Positions 1 through 11,789 of a DNA stretch of 64,000 bases are shown here, piece by piece. The stretch is taken from the NCBI GenBank assembly GCA_023078555.1, contig CM041201.1, positions 439,213 through 503,212 of the forward strand, written 5' to 3'. Positions within the stretch are counted from its first letter, which is position 1. Each line of letters starts with the position of its first letter. A program made the translations under genes and the position numbers. This DNA comes from Ulva prolifera. Lineage: Eukaryota; Chlorophyta; Ulvophyceae; Ulvales; Ulvaceae. The notes below the pieces were generated by a model. That model worked only from the letters and a program-made list of their open reading frames with translations, was not told the DNA's origin and made no database searches.

Positions 1-58
1 TGACGTGATCGCCGAGGCCTGTTGTGACAGGATGGGACATCGGCACGACTGCAGCCAG

Positions 59-1793
59 TCAGGCACAAGCCACCCTCGCCGCTGCAGCATGATACCATCC
101 TGCATGAATCGGGTCCATCGATGCCAGAGCATCCACCATCGCGTGCACGGCCGCCGACGCCTGCTCGCGGTCACGCCTGCTCCCTACGAGCATCGAAATC
201 CTCGCGAGGGCTGTGCCACCCGGTGCCTCGGGCGACGCTGCTGCTGCCAGGTACAGTTTGAAGAGGGCTGCGCGCGCAGGCACGCACGCCGGGTCTGCCC
301 TGGCTGCATCGATCGCAGCCGGGAAGGCCCCGCTGGACACAAGCTGCAGTGCCTCCACGATCTCGGACTCCTGGCGCTCAGAGAGCTGCACGCCTGCATG
401 CATTCCCGTGGCTGCCTGCATGGCCGCACCAAGCACATGCTTCTTCACTGGCCTGACAACTCCTCATTGACATGTACAGTGGAATGCACAGATGAAACAC
501 ATGCACATGCCACAATTTGGACTTACGTGGTATCAGAGGACCAGGCTGTCCAGGTCGATGATATGCAGACCTATCGAGGCGAGACCCATGGAATGGCTGT
601 CTGAATGCACCATGTATGAATAGGGAATACAATCTTCCGATCTGCATCTCTTACATCGCCTCGCGAAGTTGCTGATTGCGGGCGCAGCTGTGACCCTGGA
701 TCAGGAGAAGGGTGTTGTAGCATACCTGTTTCAAATTCACATCGAAGAACATCCAGAATGACGTCTCTCAGACCAACAAGGTAGTTCCAGGCGCTCTCGT
801 TGTGTGGCATGCTGAAGATGTGGTCCTTGACAAACTGCAGCTCTCGATCGAGCCAGTCGCGGATGGAGCCGGTCAAGAACCGTGGTTGCAGGTCGCTGGG
901 GTCCTCTTGGAGCGCCTTGTCTGACTGATCTGGCGACTGAGCCTCGAGGTCGGCCTGCCGCTTCAAGCGAGCTGAGAGACTCTTTCCCAGGAGCCACCCA
1001 CGCTGGTTCCACGCCGAGTTGTTTCGAGGGTCTTCAGCGACCATCTGCTGTGCGTAAGCCCACTCCTGCTTCCAGCGTCCAAAGTGTGCCGCAAGCACCT
1101 GCAGATCAGATCAGCCGCACAATTTTGCAGACAGTCAACTTTGACAATGCTTCACCGAGGCCGGCTCCACGCAGCCTGAAAAACACACTACAGGAAACTC
1201 AGCACCTGCCTGTGGGCCCAGATATGATAGTTTTTGGCGTCCAGTTCAAGGCAAGAAGCAGCAAACTCCATCTCTCTTTCAGCGTTGAGTGGGCCCATGC
1301 GCAATGCACACTTACGACGATGATTCCACAGCTGATAATTCTTCGCATTCGAATTTGCGATTGCTAGGCATATTTTCCATTCCTCGTCCATGTCTGCCTT
1401 CGTTGCGACCAGACACTGCATACGTTCATCAAGCCCGTTCACAACGTCATTGTGTTGCATATGAGCTGATCCAAGCAGCCCGCTGGGATAGGCAAGTTCA
1501 CAACAAGATGACGGTATCAATGATGCCGTGTCACATACCTGGAATCGATACTGCCAAGCTGTGTAATGCGAGGCGCTCAGCGTTATGCACTTCTCTGTCA
1601 GCCTCAAAGCTCTTTCGGACAGTTCACCCGCTTCCATACATGCGTATAGAAGCCCGAATGTATCTTCATATTCAGCAGAATACTGTATATCGACTGCACC
1701 CCTAGCGGCATCCGGGATCGGAAGAGGTCGAACATCGGACCACTCCGCTGCTTCGCTGAGCAATTCGACGTCGCTCATCAGATCAGAGCTCAT
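59..1793 (-). CDS. FNTA: Protein farnesyltransferase/geranylgeranyltransferase type I alpha subunit
   Basis: Alpha subunit shared by CaaX farnesyltransferase and geranylgeranyltransferase I, cytosolic enzymes that attach isoprenoids to C-terminal CaaX cysteines. Four exons by hand: 1793-1539, 1415-1206, 1098-726 and about 447-59, giving about 408 residues. The phases fit, with donors GTATGT, GTGCTG and GTATGC. Near the N-terminus is the family signature EWSDVRPLP. PPTA repeats follow: NAKNYQLWNHRR, NYHIWAHRQ, NNSAWNQRGW and NESAWNYLVG, spaced as in plant and animal FNTA. The last exon is the least conserved and its acceptor (CCAG) is the weakest call. The first true ATG in frame, at 1793, puts the WSDV motif about 20 residues in, as in relatives. 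A later ATG at 1778 is possible. The upstream SAMBA-like ORF overlaps this start by ATGA. Confidence 0.9.
1790..1793 (-). promoter_or_regulatory. ATGA stop-start overlap of two nuclear ORFs
   Basis: On the minus strand the four bases ATGA contain the ATG of FNTA (1793-1791) and the TGA stop of the SAMBA-like ORF (1792-1790). This arrangement is classic for termination-reinitiation. No room is left for a terminator and promoter between the ORFs, which suggests one bicistronic mRNA. That is inference from the arrangement only. Confidence 0.6.
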
Positions 1794-2190
1794 CGATATG
1801 TGCAACGAGGGTGCTCATACATCCACACGTCATCATCCAAACGATTAGCCTCTTCCTTCAGCGTGGAAAGCAATTCTTGCAGAATGGCTTGCTGAGTCTC
1901 CTGGCGATTGTCTTCGGCCGATGTTGCAACTTTGCGATCAGACAGATCTGCAGCAGCGTCACCTATCACAATGACAAGGTCCGCGCAATTGCACATCGCG
2001 TTTCTCGGAGTGCCGCATCCACGACACCGACAACAGACGCACCGGAACGCTCGTCCAGGAGGAGAGGACTAGCCTTTCCGGAGAGATTTCTCCCTGGAGG
2101 AACCTGAGTCTGTGGCGCAAAGTTACGATTGATGACCCGCTGAGTAGTGCTCAGATTGCTGTTGAGTGTTGACATGCGCCAGTCAGACAT
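1790..2190 (-). CDS. SAMBA-like APC/C-associated small protein
   Basis: Small two-exon gene of roughly 100-110 residues. The ATG is at 2190-2188 (a second in-frame ATG at 2175) and the stop TGA at 1792-1790. Exon 1 ends at 2043 with donor GTGCGT. The acceptor is either TGCAG (exon from 1949) or GATAG (exon from 1962); both keep the frame. The C-terminus carries the motif LDDDVWMYEHPR after a short charged helix (ILQELLSTLKEEANR). From memory, plant SAMBA, the APC/C regulator equivalent to metazoan APC16, ends in a similar LDED-W-M-F-E-GPR block. The N-terminal half is low complexity and not recognisable. The family call rests mainly on this C-terminal motif and total length, so another short coiled-coil protein is possible. 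It lies directly upstream of FNTA on the same strand, and its stop overlaps the FNTA start. Confidence 0.5.
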
Positions 2191-4733
2191 TATTACAGCG
2201 CCTGAGGTCCATGGACCGAAATAATTCTACATACGCCTTCCTTTGCAAATTAACTAGGCGCCATGATGCATATGTTGAGACCGCGTTCGGCCTGCGCGCG
2301 CTGGTCCGGGCGTGTTGCAGGTGTTTGAGTCTGATCGTTGCACCTGCAGCCACAAGAATATGCCGTTCGTTCGCCATGCAGGCGCTAGCACAATTTCAGT
2401 TCACACCAGCTGACTATACAAGAATATTTGCACACATGCCACAGACTTTGATGGCAATCGACGCAGCCTGCTACCGATGGCCAAGGCCTGCTCACATGGC
2501 AATCGTCTCGCTTGCAAGTGCACGGGCAAGACACAGCGGTGCTGGACTTTACAGACCCACTTCAATGCGACATTGCGGCTTCAACGTCTCAAACTAAGCC
2601 AGCAGCCCTGCCACATCGTACCACCTCGTCCATACACATGTGCTTCAGTACTCATAATGGTGCACCAGATGATTTCCCTTGCTGCCCGCACAGCATGCAG
2701 TCACGGGCCCATGTCTGGCACATGCACAGCACCAAGGGCAGGGCAGGGCTATAGTCAAAATTGAGCCAGACTCCACTTTGATCCATCCTTCAAGATTCAT
2801 CATGATCGATACATGGGCAGGCAACGCGCATGCATACATATATACCTCAAACCAGCAGGGCTGTGGTACGCGCTCATGCCCGTCCTAGTGCCATGGATGA
2901 GTCAGTGGGTTTGCGAGTGCATTCCGAGCACCGGCTTCATGCCCGGCCTCTGTCCTTTGCAACGATATACCTCTAAGGCATGCACACTGTTGCAGTGCAC
3001 TGACAGCGAACCGCCAGCAGTGCACAGGTATATTACCACGAGACATGCGGTGGTGGGAAGTTTCTAGACAGCTGTGCAATCAACCTTTGCCAGAGCTCGA
3101 TCCAGGGCCTGCTGATCTGAACCTGTGCTGCAGCAAATGCTCGAAGCATTAAGCTTGAGCGTCCCCAGCGCTAGCTAGCAACAACTTCCATTCAAACACA
3201 GATCCGTTGAGCGGGGATCAGCGCTCGCGGCGGCGGCGCCGCCGCCGCCGCCGGCACCGCTAGCTCCCTTCGCCTTCGCTCTCGCCCTGCCCCGACGGTG
3301 GCTCCTCACCACCATCGGCTGCCACGCACACACCACAGCACCCTCCCCGCGGGCCCGCGGCTACATCCAATGGGTTGAGGACGGGTTAACAGCTACCCCC
3401 TCCGTTTCAGGAGGTCGTGGGTTCGATTCTGCGTGCGCTTTGGGGAATCGAAACGGCCGTACGTGACCACCTCGCTTAGCACAGGAGGAGGCCCTGTGAT
3501 TTGCGTACGGTCGTCTGAGGGGGGTTTCCAGGTGGTTTACCCCTTCGGCATATGTGGTCCCGTTAATTCGGAGTTGTCAATGTCCAATAGGATACGGCTC
3601 AGTAAATTCAGATTTACTTTACTTTACTTTACATCCTCATCGCTTCGGGTTCAGGGTGCGGAGCCCCGGCGCGCGCGATGCGGCCGCACGGGCCTAGGTA
3701 TAAGGGCGATAGTGCTGGCAGCTGCCTGACTAGCGCTGGTCACGTAGTGAGCTGCACACACAACAGTCGGACTTGGGTGCCATGCCGGGAGGTGCAGTTG
3801 CACCGTGGCCAACACGAACTGTCCTGCCACATTCTCTCGTGCTGGGACCTGCTGTGCTGCAGGGTGATCATCCTCGAGCTCGCCTAGGGGGCGGGAGCTC
3901 GCCTATAGGGGGGCGGAAACCCACAGGGAGGGGAACAGGGCTGCGCACCGTGCAGTGCACAGAGAGCAGACGTCCCGGAGATCCTCCTGGGTGATTTCCA
4001 TGTGATGATGGGGGGGATTTGATGCTGCAGTATCGTGACAAATGTGGATGTGTCTGCTGGCCAACGTGCGGTTTAAACTCCGAATTCCCCCCGGGAAACG
4101 CACGTTGCAACCATGGCTGGGGGGGCGCGCCGCAAGGAAGCATGCCTAAGCCTCTGAGTGTTTTTTTGGTGTTCTGCCATGCAAAGTCTCGAGCTCTTGT
4201 TTCTGTTGTTGTCGCTGAAGAGAGCTGCTGAGTACATGTGAAACACAACCCCGCATACACAGGCATAGTATATATCTGACAGTGTCCACTGTCAAAACAT
4301 CATGAAGGTTCCGGAAAGTGCGGTCTCGGTGTACGCTCGTGCAGTAAGTTTCTTCAAAAAAGAGCAGCCTTTTGTCTTGCCACAGGATAGTCGCGTATAA
4401 GCAATCGAATTGGTCGAGTGATTACATCTCAGTGCGAGATACTATGCATGACAACCGAGGCACTGGTAGTCACACAGGTTCTGCGCGCAGCTCTCATCAT
4501 TTGCCATGCCGATTTCAGGCCTGCATGCAGGGATAGTAGAGCGTCTGATCACGAACTCGTTCTGCCGGAAGCTTTGATATCAACTACGACTCGACTCCGA
4601 TTCCGAATTCTGTGCTGTGTGTCGTCTTGTGTTGCCTGTAAAGCTGATTGCAATCTGATTTTGAAACGGCCGGCCAGTTGCAGCGGAAATAAATGTCGTA
4701 GTGCAGTGCGTCCGATCATTCCTCGATAAAGAT
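2191..4733. other. Intergenic region between divergent SAMBA/FNTA and SMU1
   Basis: No coding segment is recognised here. It holds a GCC/GGC inverted run at about 3228-3257 that could fold into a strong hairpin, a SINE-like repeat at 3361-3635, and presumably the promoters of the two divergent transcription units. No TATA box could be assigned. Confidence 0.5.
3361..3635 (+). repeat. SINE-like tRNA-derived repeat, fullest copy
   Basis: About 275 bp. The head has a tRNA-like 3' half: the stem CCTCC/GGAGG is followed by AGGTCGTGGGTTCGATTC, close to a pol III B box (GGTTCGANNC). The body holds GAGGAGGCCCTGTGATTTGC. The tail unit is TTCGGAGTTGTCAATGTCC and ends in TTTAC repeats. Body or tail sequences recur near 22993, 27560, 31755, 35660, 42716, 45870 (inverted), 46365 and 51990. 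B box, dispersed copies, 5'-truncated copies and a simple-repeat tail together fit a SINE. Flanking target duplications were not resolved. Confidence 0.6.
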
Positions 4734-7700
4734 ATGTCCGATCAGCTGGAGATTGAAGCGACCGAGTGCGTCCCGCTTGGCCAGGCCATGCGCATTTCGG
4801 CGCGAATAGGCCTGAGCTGTCAAACACGGCACCCGGTACCGCGCAATTGACCATGAGCGTGGTGGCATTAGACTTTGTGTGCCTGGCGCTTCGGGTTGCC
4901 TCACTTGTCAGAGAAGACGGTCACGAGGCGCAGCTGACGAACCTCTTAATGCGCGCTCATGCTGCAGTGTCATCAAGATCATCCTTCAGTTCTGCAAGGA
5001 GCATGGAATGCATCGATCGTACGACGCGATACAGGTATGTCCAATGCGGGTTCGCACCTAACTGGAGCGTCGAGCGCTTACTGCCTTACCTCGGGTTCTG
5101 TCACCGCACTGCTACACAACCGTCGATGACTGTCGGCCAGGACCTCACCAGCGTCTGCGGCATTGTGCATAGATATGCAGCGATCATGGCTTACACGTGT
5201 GTCCAGGAAGACTGCCAAGTTTGCCTCAACACTGTTGAGAACATTGAACAGTTCCTCCTAGACATCAACCAGGGCCGATGGGACACAGTACTCCCTCAGA
5301 TTACCCACCTCCGCCTTCCGACGGAGAAGCTGTATGACCTCTATGAACAGATCGTCTGCGAAATGATCGAGCTGCGGGAAACAGACACAGCTCACGCGAT
5401 GCTTCGGACTATGAAGGTCTTCAAGCGCCTGCAGCACGATGACGCAGAGCGATTCATGCGGTTGGACCGCATGAGCAACCCGTGCGCCCATCTCAATTCT
5501 CTGTCGCCTCTCAATGCCACACAGCACCCTCAGCCTTCCCAATCCTGTATCCTGTCAGCAAGGCACTCACATACAGGCCACCACCCTGCTCGGTAGCACA
5601 CACTTTCAACCACTCTCTCTCCATGTAAATCTCGCATGGTCCGGCAAGGAGGTGTGGGTGTGCCGGGAGGCATTGCTTGCTACTCAGTGCTGCAGAGCCT
5701 CAAGCACAAACAGCACCCCCAGCCTGTGCCATGTCTGAGTCGATCACCCCACAGTAGAGCCTGCACGGCATGAGCCCTCCACCGCCCCCTTCGCTTCAAG
5801 TGCCCACTGCAGAGCCTGTCTGCAGCACGTACATGGACCTTAAGGAGCTGTATGGAGGAGAGACGAAGGAGAAGCGGCGTGCGTCGATCGCCCACGCCCT
5901 CGCCCAGGAGGTCACGTCGGTGCCGCCGTCCCGCCTCATGAACATCATCGGGGACGCACTACGCTGGTGCGACCCCCCCGCCTGCATGCGGAGACCCCAC
6001 CGGCATCTCATGTTGCACACCGCCCTCTGTCGGAACCCGCTCATGTGAAAGGGCGTGAATGGCGTCTCAGCACCAGTGGCCACACGCTCGCCTGATACAG
6101 CTGGCCTGTTCTTTGAGGTTTTGTCTTCGAAGTGTAGGAAGAAGCACCTGGGCACGCTGCCGCAGGGCACGGGATTCGACCTGCTGAACGGCTCGGCGCG
6201 GCGGCAGCGCGACGAAGTCGAGCTCTACCCCACCGCCCGCGCCCTCTCGGTGTCCTTTGGCAAGGCCTCGCACCCTGAGGCCGCGGCGTTCACGCCCGAC
6301 GGCGCCTCCCTCATCACCGGCAGCGTCGACGGCTTTGTCGAGGTGTGCCTTGCTGATTGACATCGGCTTCGAAATCACTATTTATGTAATAACGATAGTC
6401 GGGCTAATTGTTGATGTCAGCCCGAATAATGATTCCGGGCTCATATGTTTGTCTCGATCATAACTCGAAGTTGTATCAAGAGGTCTGAATCAGTTCAATT
6501 GTGTCCGATAACGATGCTCTGACGTCCATGTTGGTGTTGTGCCATGCACTGCCCCGTGCTCATGATGTTTGCTTCCCACCGCCCACTGCTTGGTCTGACC
6601 CTCTCGTTCCTTGACCCTCGTCGCTTGCTCACCGCTCTCGGTGCCGATGTGCGAGTGGGGGTCTGTGTGCACGCTGCGATGCATGCGCGCTGGGTCAGGC
6701 GGCTCGGGCCCGCACGCAGCATGCATACCATGAGCTCTGCTGCACAAGCACATGTGCGCTGCGGCAGGCAGCCTGGGCCACACTCGGGTGCCGGCCTCAG
6801 GGCCCACCAGATCCAAGCGTTTGTGCGTGCTGCTGTCAGCCAGTGGAAGCTGGCCACCTGAGGAGATCGTTCCCGGGGGACGTTGCTGCACTCTGCCGAC
6901 CTTGATAGCACATGCATCGGAGCCACTGCGGCTGCGCGAGCCCTGCAGGGGGTGGGTTGCGAGAGTCCCCGGTCTGCCCCTTGATGGGCACCCGTGGCGT
7001 GCAGGTGTGGGACGTGGCGACGGGGAAGCTGCGGGCCGACCTCGCGTACCAGGCGAGCGACGAGTTCATGATGCATGAAAAGCCCGTGTTGTGCCTCTGC
7101 CTCAGCCGCGATGGCGTTGCCGTCGCCTCCGGTGCGCCCCCCCCCCCCCCCCCCCCCCCCCCCCCGCTTCGGCAAGCGCCTGTCCCTTCTGTCCGGGAGG
7201 TTCCTGACGTCCGGTTTAAAGATGCTGATGGTGCGGACTCCTGCGAACAGAGGCAAGATTGAAGTACCTCTTCCAACCAAGCGCATCGGGGGCTCCAGCC
7301 GCTGAGATCCTGATGGGGTACAATAATCTCTGTTGCTAGACTGCCACCTCCATGCGGCCGCCTCAGGCGCCCCAACTGTTGAGGTCCTGATGGGTATTAC
7401 AACCTCTTTTCCAACATGCTTCATCTGACCGTCTCGGGCGCTCCCGCTGCGTGAGAAACGGCGGTGTGGCGGTCCAGACATGCCACAGCGATCGTCCCAC
7501 GCGTACTCATGTATGCTGTCCACAGCCTCACCCCCCGGTCCACGCGCTCACCGTCCAGACTCCGCATGCGGCATCATTGTTTGATTCATTATTTGTTTCT
7601 GGTTGATTATCACATGATCCTGCAGGCGACCAGGGCGGCTGCATCAAGGTGTGGAAGCTCGCGACAGGCCGGTGCCTGCAGCGCTTCGAGCGCGCGCACG

Positions 7701-8740
7701 GCGACGGCGTCACGAGCGTCTCCTTCTCCCTCGATTCCTCGCACGTCCTCTCGACGTCCTTCGACGGCTCCGTGCGCGTGCACGGCCTGCGCAGCGGCCG
7801 TATGCTCAAGGAGTTCCGCGGCCACAAGTCGTACGTCAACGGCGCGGTGTACTCCCTCGACGGCTCGCAGGTGTACAGCGCGAGCAGCGACGGCACCGTC
7901 GGCGTGTGGGATGCCAAGTCCTGCGAGTGCCTCAAGCGCATCAAGTGCGCCGCCGCTCGCGCGACCCCATGCATGCATGTGTCACACAATTGCGAAGTCC
8001 ATGTCCATGGCTTGCGCGATGAGTGTTGGTGCTTCATGTAGTGAGCTGTGTTTTCAAAGCGCTGTTGACTCACGAGTGCCATGATGTGGCTGAAGCGCGT
8101 CGTTTGCGCCGGCGCTTGCCTGCTGCTCGTGTGCCTTTCCCCCCGCTGCGTGCCTCATACCGGTGTTTCGTTGCCTCGATCCACTGCAAATACTGTCCGC
8201 ACCCAGGCGCAGAGGCATACCCAGGTCAGTGCCGGCCGGCTGTGCTCGCCGAGCTGCCGATAGATCATGTCTTGGGGGCTGCTAGCTGCCATGGGTGGCT
8301 GCCCCCATTATGCGCTCATTCGCGGCGTGTGCCGACTGCCTCCGCGTGCATGCAGCCCCACACCGGGAGCCGCGACCGAGGTCGCCGTGAACTCCGTGAT
8401 GCTCAACCCGGTCAAGTCGGACGAGCTCATCGTGTGCACGCGCTCCAACGCGGTGCACAGCATGGCCGTCGGCGGCGCCGTCGCCAAGACGTGGACGACG
8501 GGGCGCTCCGGAGAGGACAGCGAATTCGTGGCTGCGACGGCGTCGCCGCGGGGGGGCTTCCTCTACTGCCTCGCGATGGACGGCAACTTGTACTGCTTCA
8601 ACATCGCACAGGGGCGGCTTGACCACGTGTTGGAAGCTCACGGGAAAGGAAAGGCGATCGGGCTTGCACACCACCCGCACCGGAATCTCATCGCAACGTA
8701 CGCTGACGAGCCAGACCTAAAGTGCTGGCATGCCGCATAG
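4734..8740 (+). CDS. SMU1: WD40-repeat splicing factor SMU1
   Basis: Spliceosomal B-complex protein that works with RED/IK in pre-mRNA splicing in the nucleus. Eight exons: 4734-4765, 4968-5034, 5207-5481, 5826-5966, 6138-6342, 7005-7131, 7626-7944 and 8356-8740. All phases agree and give 516 residues (human SMU1 has 513). The N-terminus has a LisH segment (DVIKIILQFCKEHGMHR) and a CTLH segment (LNTVENIEQFLLDINQGRWD). Then come the SMU1-specific KEKRRASIAHAL and PPSRLMNIIGDALRW, followed by WD repeats (DGFVEVWDVATGK, GCIKVWKLATGR, KEFRGHKSYVNGAVYS, SASSDGTVGVWDAKS). The C-terminus HHPHRNLIATY matches the family. Donors are mostly GTGCG. Exons 4-8 are much richer in third-position G/C than exons 1-3. 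Confidence 0.96.
7137..7165 (+). repeat. Poly(C) tract just inside SMU1 intron 6
   Basis: 29 consecutive C residues begin at intron position +6, immediately after the donor GTGCG (intron 7132-7625). The same arrangement recurs in the kinase gene at 24687. Confidence 0.95.
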
Positions 8741-10306
8741 CTGCGCAGCGTCTGGGATTGTGAAAAGTCTGTTTGGGTTTGACCATCTCGAGCTCTGTGG
8801 GGTGGCACGTGGAGGGTCGGGCTCCGCCACGGCCGCGGCTCGTGGAGGTTGCGCGTGTAGCCCCACTGTGGAGCTTGCGTTGCATGCAGCCGCTGCGTGC
8901 CGCAGCTGTGGGGGAGATGTGTGCGGCGGTCAGATGGGGCTAGGTTGGGCCGGTGGGTGTTGTGGGGATCTGCGCACCGAGATCTAGTGCAGCTGCTGGC
9001 TGCTGCAAAGTATGGCGCGGCACTCCAGGGGGCAGGCGGGGGCGCGTGCACGAGAGCTTGCAGACCTCTTGTTGTGGGGGTGGCTGGACGACACGGACTC
9101 GATCACTTGCAGCGATGTGCTTGCTATGTGTATGGCGTGATGGTACATTCGGTAGGAAATGATTGAACCGATAGACTGCGTTGTACATGAGTTTGTTCTG
9201 CGAACCATGGCCTGTAACGGATAAGTACCTTGTGTGATTGCACACGTGGCATGCACCGAATGTCCTACTTGAGGGGCGCAACATTTGGAGTCTCATGCAG
9301 CTTCTCGTTCAAATCCCTGCTGGGAATCACAATTCTAGGGCTGTTGTCCGTTGGAGCACAAACATTACAAACAAGCCATTCTGATGGTGTATGTCAGCAG
9401 AACTACGTGTACTATATATTTCGCAGTGGCTCAGGGTCAGCCAAATGTGATTTTGTTCTGACACCAATGCTGCAGCCCCTAGGGCGTCCTGCAAGCCTGG
9501 CCTTAGGAATGTCATATTGAACACCGGTCATTGACTGGAGCCCTGAGCGCGGCCGAGTGGTCAGGCCACGATTTTATGATCCTTCATGTGAAAGATGAAA
9601 CATGAAGACGGCCGGTTGGCACTCGTTGCAGTGAACTTGCCTGCGGAAGCGCGGTGCCATAGCGCGAAGTTATAACGCGGCAGTTGCTGCATCCAGGTAC
9701 TGTAGGACTGCGATCTTTAACTGCTTTGCTCCTGGGCACGCATCATGCTTCCCTGGAGTGAGGTGTGAAGGAACGGTTGTTGCAACAGCGCCTGCTGGTG
9801 GTTGCCCGCGGTGCTACCTGCCTTGCTTGCTTTGTCCTTGTAACACAGCACCTGCTGGAAGGACCGATATGCACAGCTGTATCACTGCAACCTGCACCTA
9901 TGAAGACACCGCGCGCCACCGAGCTCATCAGCAAAACCAGGTGCTGCGGCCGCGCCCTCTGTTGCGCGCGGTCGCTTGCGTGGCTGGTGCACACATGAGA
10001 CGGGGCCCAATGGGGTGCGCCGCGGGGCGCTGCAAGCTGACGTGTAGTCGGCTGGCCACTTTCTTGCCGAATCCGCTTCGCTTTGCAGGGATGAGAAACG
10101 CAGACTCCGACAGGGCCACACTTCAATGTGTGCGGAAACGGACACGTGGAATTCCTTATCTGAAGCTGGCGATACGATGCAGTCTCAAGCTTTGTACTGG
10201 CGCAGAACTGGTTTCTACATTCCGAAAATTGGTTCCAAGTAGCGCACCTTGTCGATTGGAGACGATAGCTTATTACATCAGCTTTACATCTTCGAGAGAT
10301 CTGAGC
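8741..10306. other. Intergenic region, SMU1 3' side to first TOM2A gene
   Basis: No coding segment is recognised. A TGTAA at 9213-9217 could serve as a green-algal poly(A) signal for SMU1. Near 9547-9600 is a tRNA A-box-like stretch (GCCGAGTGGTCAGGC) followed by a small hairpin, but no B box. A dispersed 39-bp repeat end lies at 9808-9846. Confidence 0.45.
9808..9846 (-). repeat. Dispersed repeat end, copy A
   Basis: The minus strand reads GTGTTACAAGGACAAAGCAA followed by GCAAGGCAGG and TAGCACCGC. It is nearly identical to 37401-37439, the left end of a 224-bp insertion, and to the truncated copy at the window end (63977-64000). Confidence 0.7.
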
Positions 10307-11789
10307 ATGGTCAGTAGATGGCCGGAGTTGCACAGCGACGATGGAGACTCACGGAGTTGTTGCCGTGCCTTCCTCGCCGGGCTGCTCCGGACGCTGAATT
10401 GCACACTAGCGGTTTCGGGAGTTCTGATCATGACCTATGATCTTTACATGTTTATGCAGTGGACAAACACTGCTGTCCCGCCAGTTCCTCCTGTTCCTCC
10501 GACAAGCCCAGGTGTACCAGGCATTGGCCGCCCAGCTGGCGCCGTACGCCTGCCTTGCACAACGACAGCCGTGCTCTCTGAAATGCCATCGAGCTCAGCC
10601 TCAGACTCAGAAGATTTTAAGGCTGGTCTTCGGTGTTCAGAGGAGCTATTGTCCCCGTCGGAGCGGAAGCTGTTTCAACGTCAGGAACACAGGCAGCCCT
10701 CACCGCAGTGCGCGTTTGACCGTCATGAGAGTGCATATCATCCAGCCACTCCATGCCTTCCTCTTGCATCGATGCTCGGCCTCCAGAGACTGCCAATATG
10801 GGCATCATGGTGATAATGCTTTGCGCAATTCACACCTGCAAACTTGAATGCGAATGCAACGCCGTGTACGCGGACAGAGGAACCACCATCACCCGCAAGT
10901 CCGCGGTCAGAGAAATCGCCTGATCTGTGCAGGTATCCCACATCCCTATGGATTTTCGGACTGATAGGGATGCTGACGTTTGTCACGGCTTGTCTTGGCA
11001 TTGTATCGCCCCACTGTGCGTCATGCGGGATGGACTGGGTGCACAGATGCCATTACATCATACTGCTCCTGCTCCTCTTCTGTCAAGCTGCTGCGTTATG
11101 CTACTTCTTTCGTGACGATGAAGGGAGGGCCAACACAAAATACGCTCGTATGTCGCCATCCCGGTCTCCTCCCTCTTGCATGCACCCAGCTCTGTTGCGA
11201 CACACCTGCATTTTTACCCCCCTGCAGTCCTTTTTCTCCACGTCACGCCACGCTCACCTCTCAGCACCTGGAAGTCTCTCTTGGTCTGACTCTGATCGCT
11301 ACCGGTGGCACACATGCCAATCGTAGGCATCCACGAATGAAAAAACTCGAGCTCTTATGTTATAATCAGTTTGTGTGCAAACCTCCCCCGGCGTCCAGTC
11401 TCAACAACATGCATAACGACAGCCGCGTGGCCTCTGCCATCTCCTTGCAGCCCGCCTGAGATCTGCATCTCCTAGCCAAGTGCTGGCCGTCCCCTCAAGC
11501 ATGCTCTGACCCCCGCACAAGTGCTGCAGATGACTCAGCAAGGCACCTCAGGCTCATCAGAACCGACCTTGACATCGCCCAGGCCGTGCTCACGTCCACC
11601 AGCGCCCTGGTCGCCCTCATGTCACCCCTCTCATGGTGGGTCAGCAACACAGAACGGATACATCCGCAGTCGAGCGTCGGAAGCCAGGGCAGCCTCCTCC
11701 CGGACATCGCCACGCTGCCCTCCCCGCTGCACCACGCTGCTGCACCTCGCATCAGTCAGCAGTATGCTGACTTCTTCAGCCTGCTGTGA
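10307..11789 (+). CDS. TOM2A-like four-pass membrane protein, paralogue A (no CaaX)
   Basis: Three exons: 10307-10707, 10933-11147 and 11530-11789, in agreeing phases, 291 residues. Four hydrophobic segments are visible: LNCTLAVSGVLIMTYDLYMF, a second starting LWIFGLIGMLTFVTACLGIV, a third starting YIILLLLLFCQAAALCYFF and a fourth around AVLTSTSALVALMSPLSW. A PVPPVPP-rich and then Ser/charged linker separates segments 1 and 2. Layout and splice phases match paralogue B at 14406-16574, so these are tandem duplicates. TOM2A is a tetraspanin-like host factor that binds TOM1/TOM3 tobamovirus receptors. This copy ends in ADFFSLL with no prenylation box, unless an unseen last exon exists. The family is inferred mainly through paralogue B. 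Confidence 0.68.

Noticed and set aside
9545-9605. Possible tRNA-Leu or tRNA-Ser (GCCGAGTGGTCAGGC).
   Set aside because: Only an A-box-like stretch and a hairpin are present. No anticodon arm of the right size, no T arm and no B box.
9743-9850. Frames reading VTRTKQARQVAP at 9.8 kb and 37.4 kb looked like a histone H3 N-terminus (ARTKQTARKS).
   Set aside because: The match stops after a few residues and comes from the shared 39-bp dispersed repeat. No histone fold follows.
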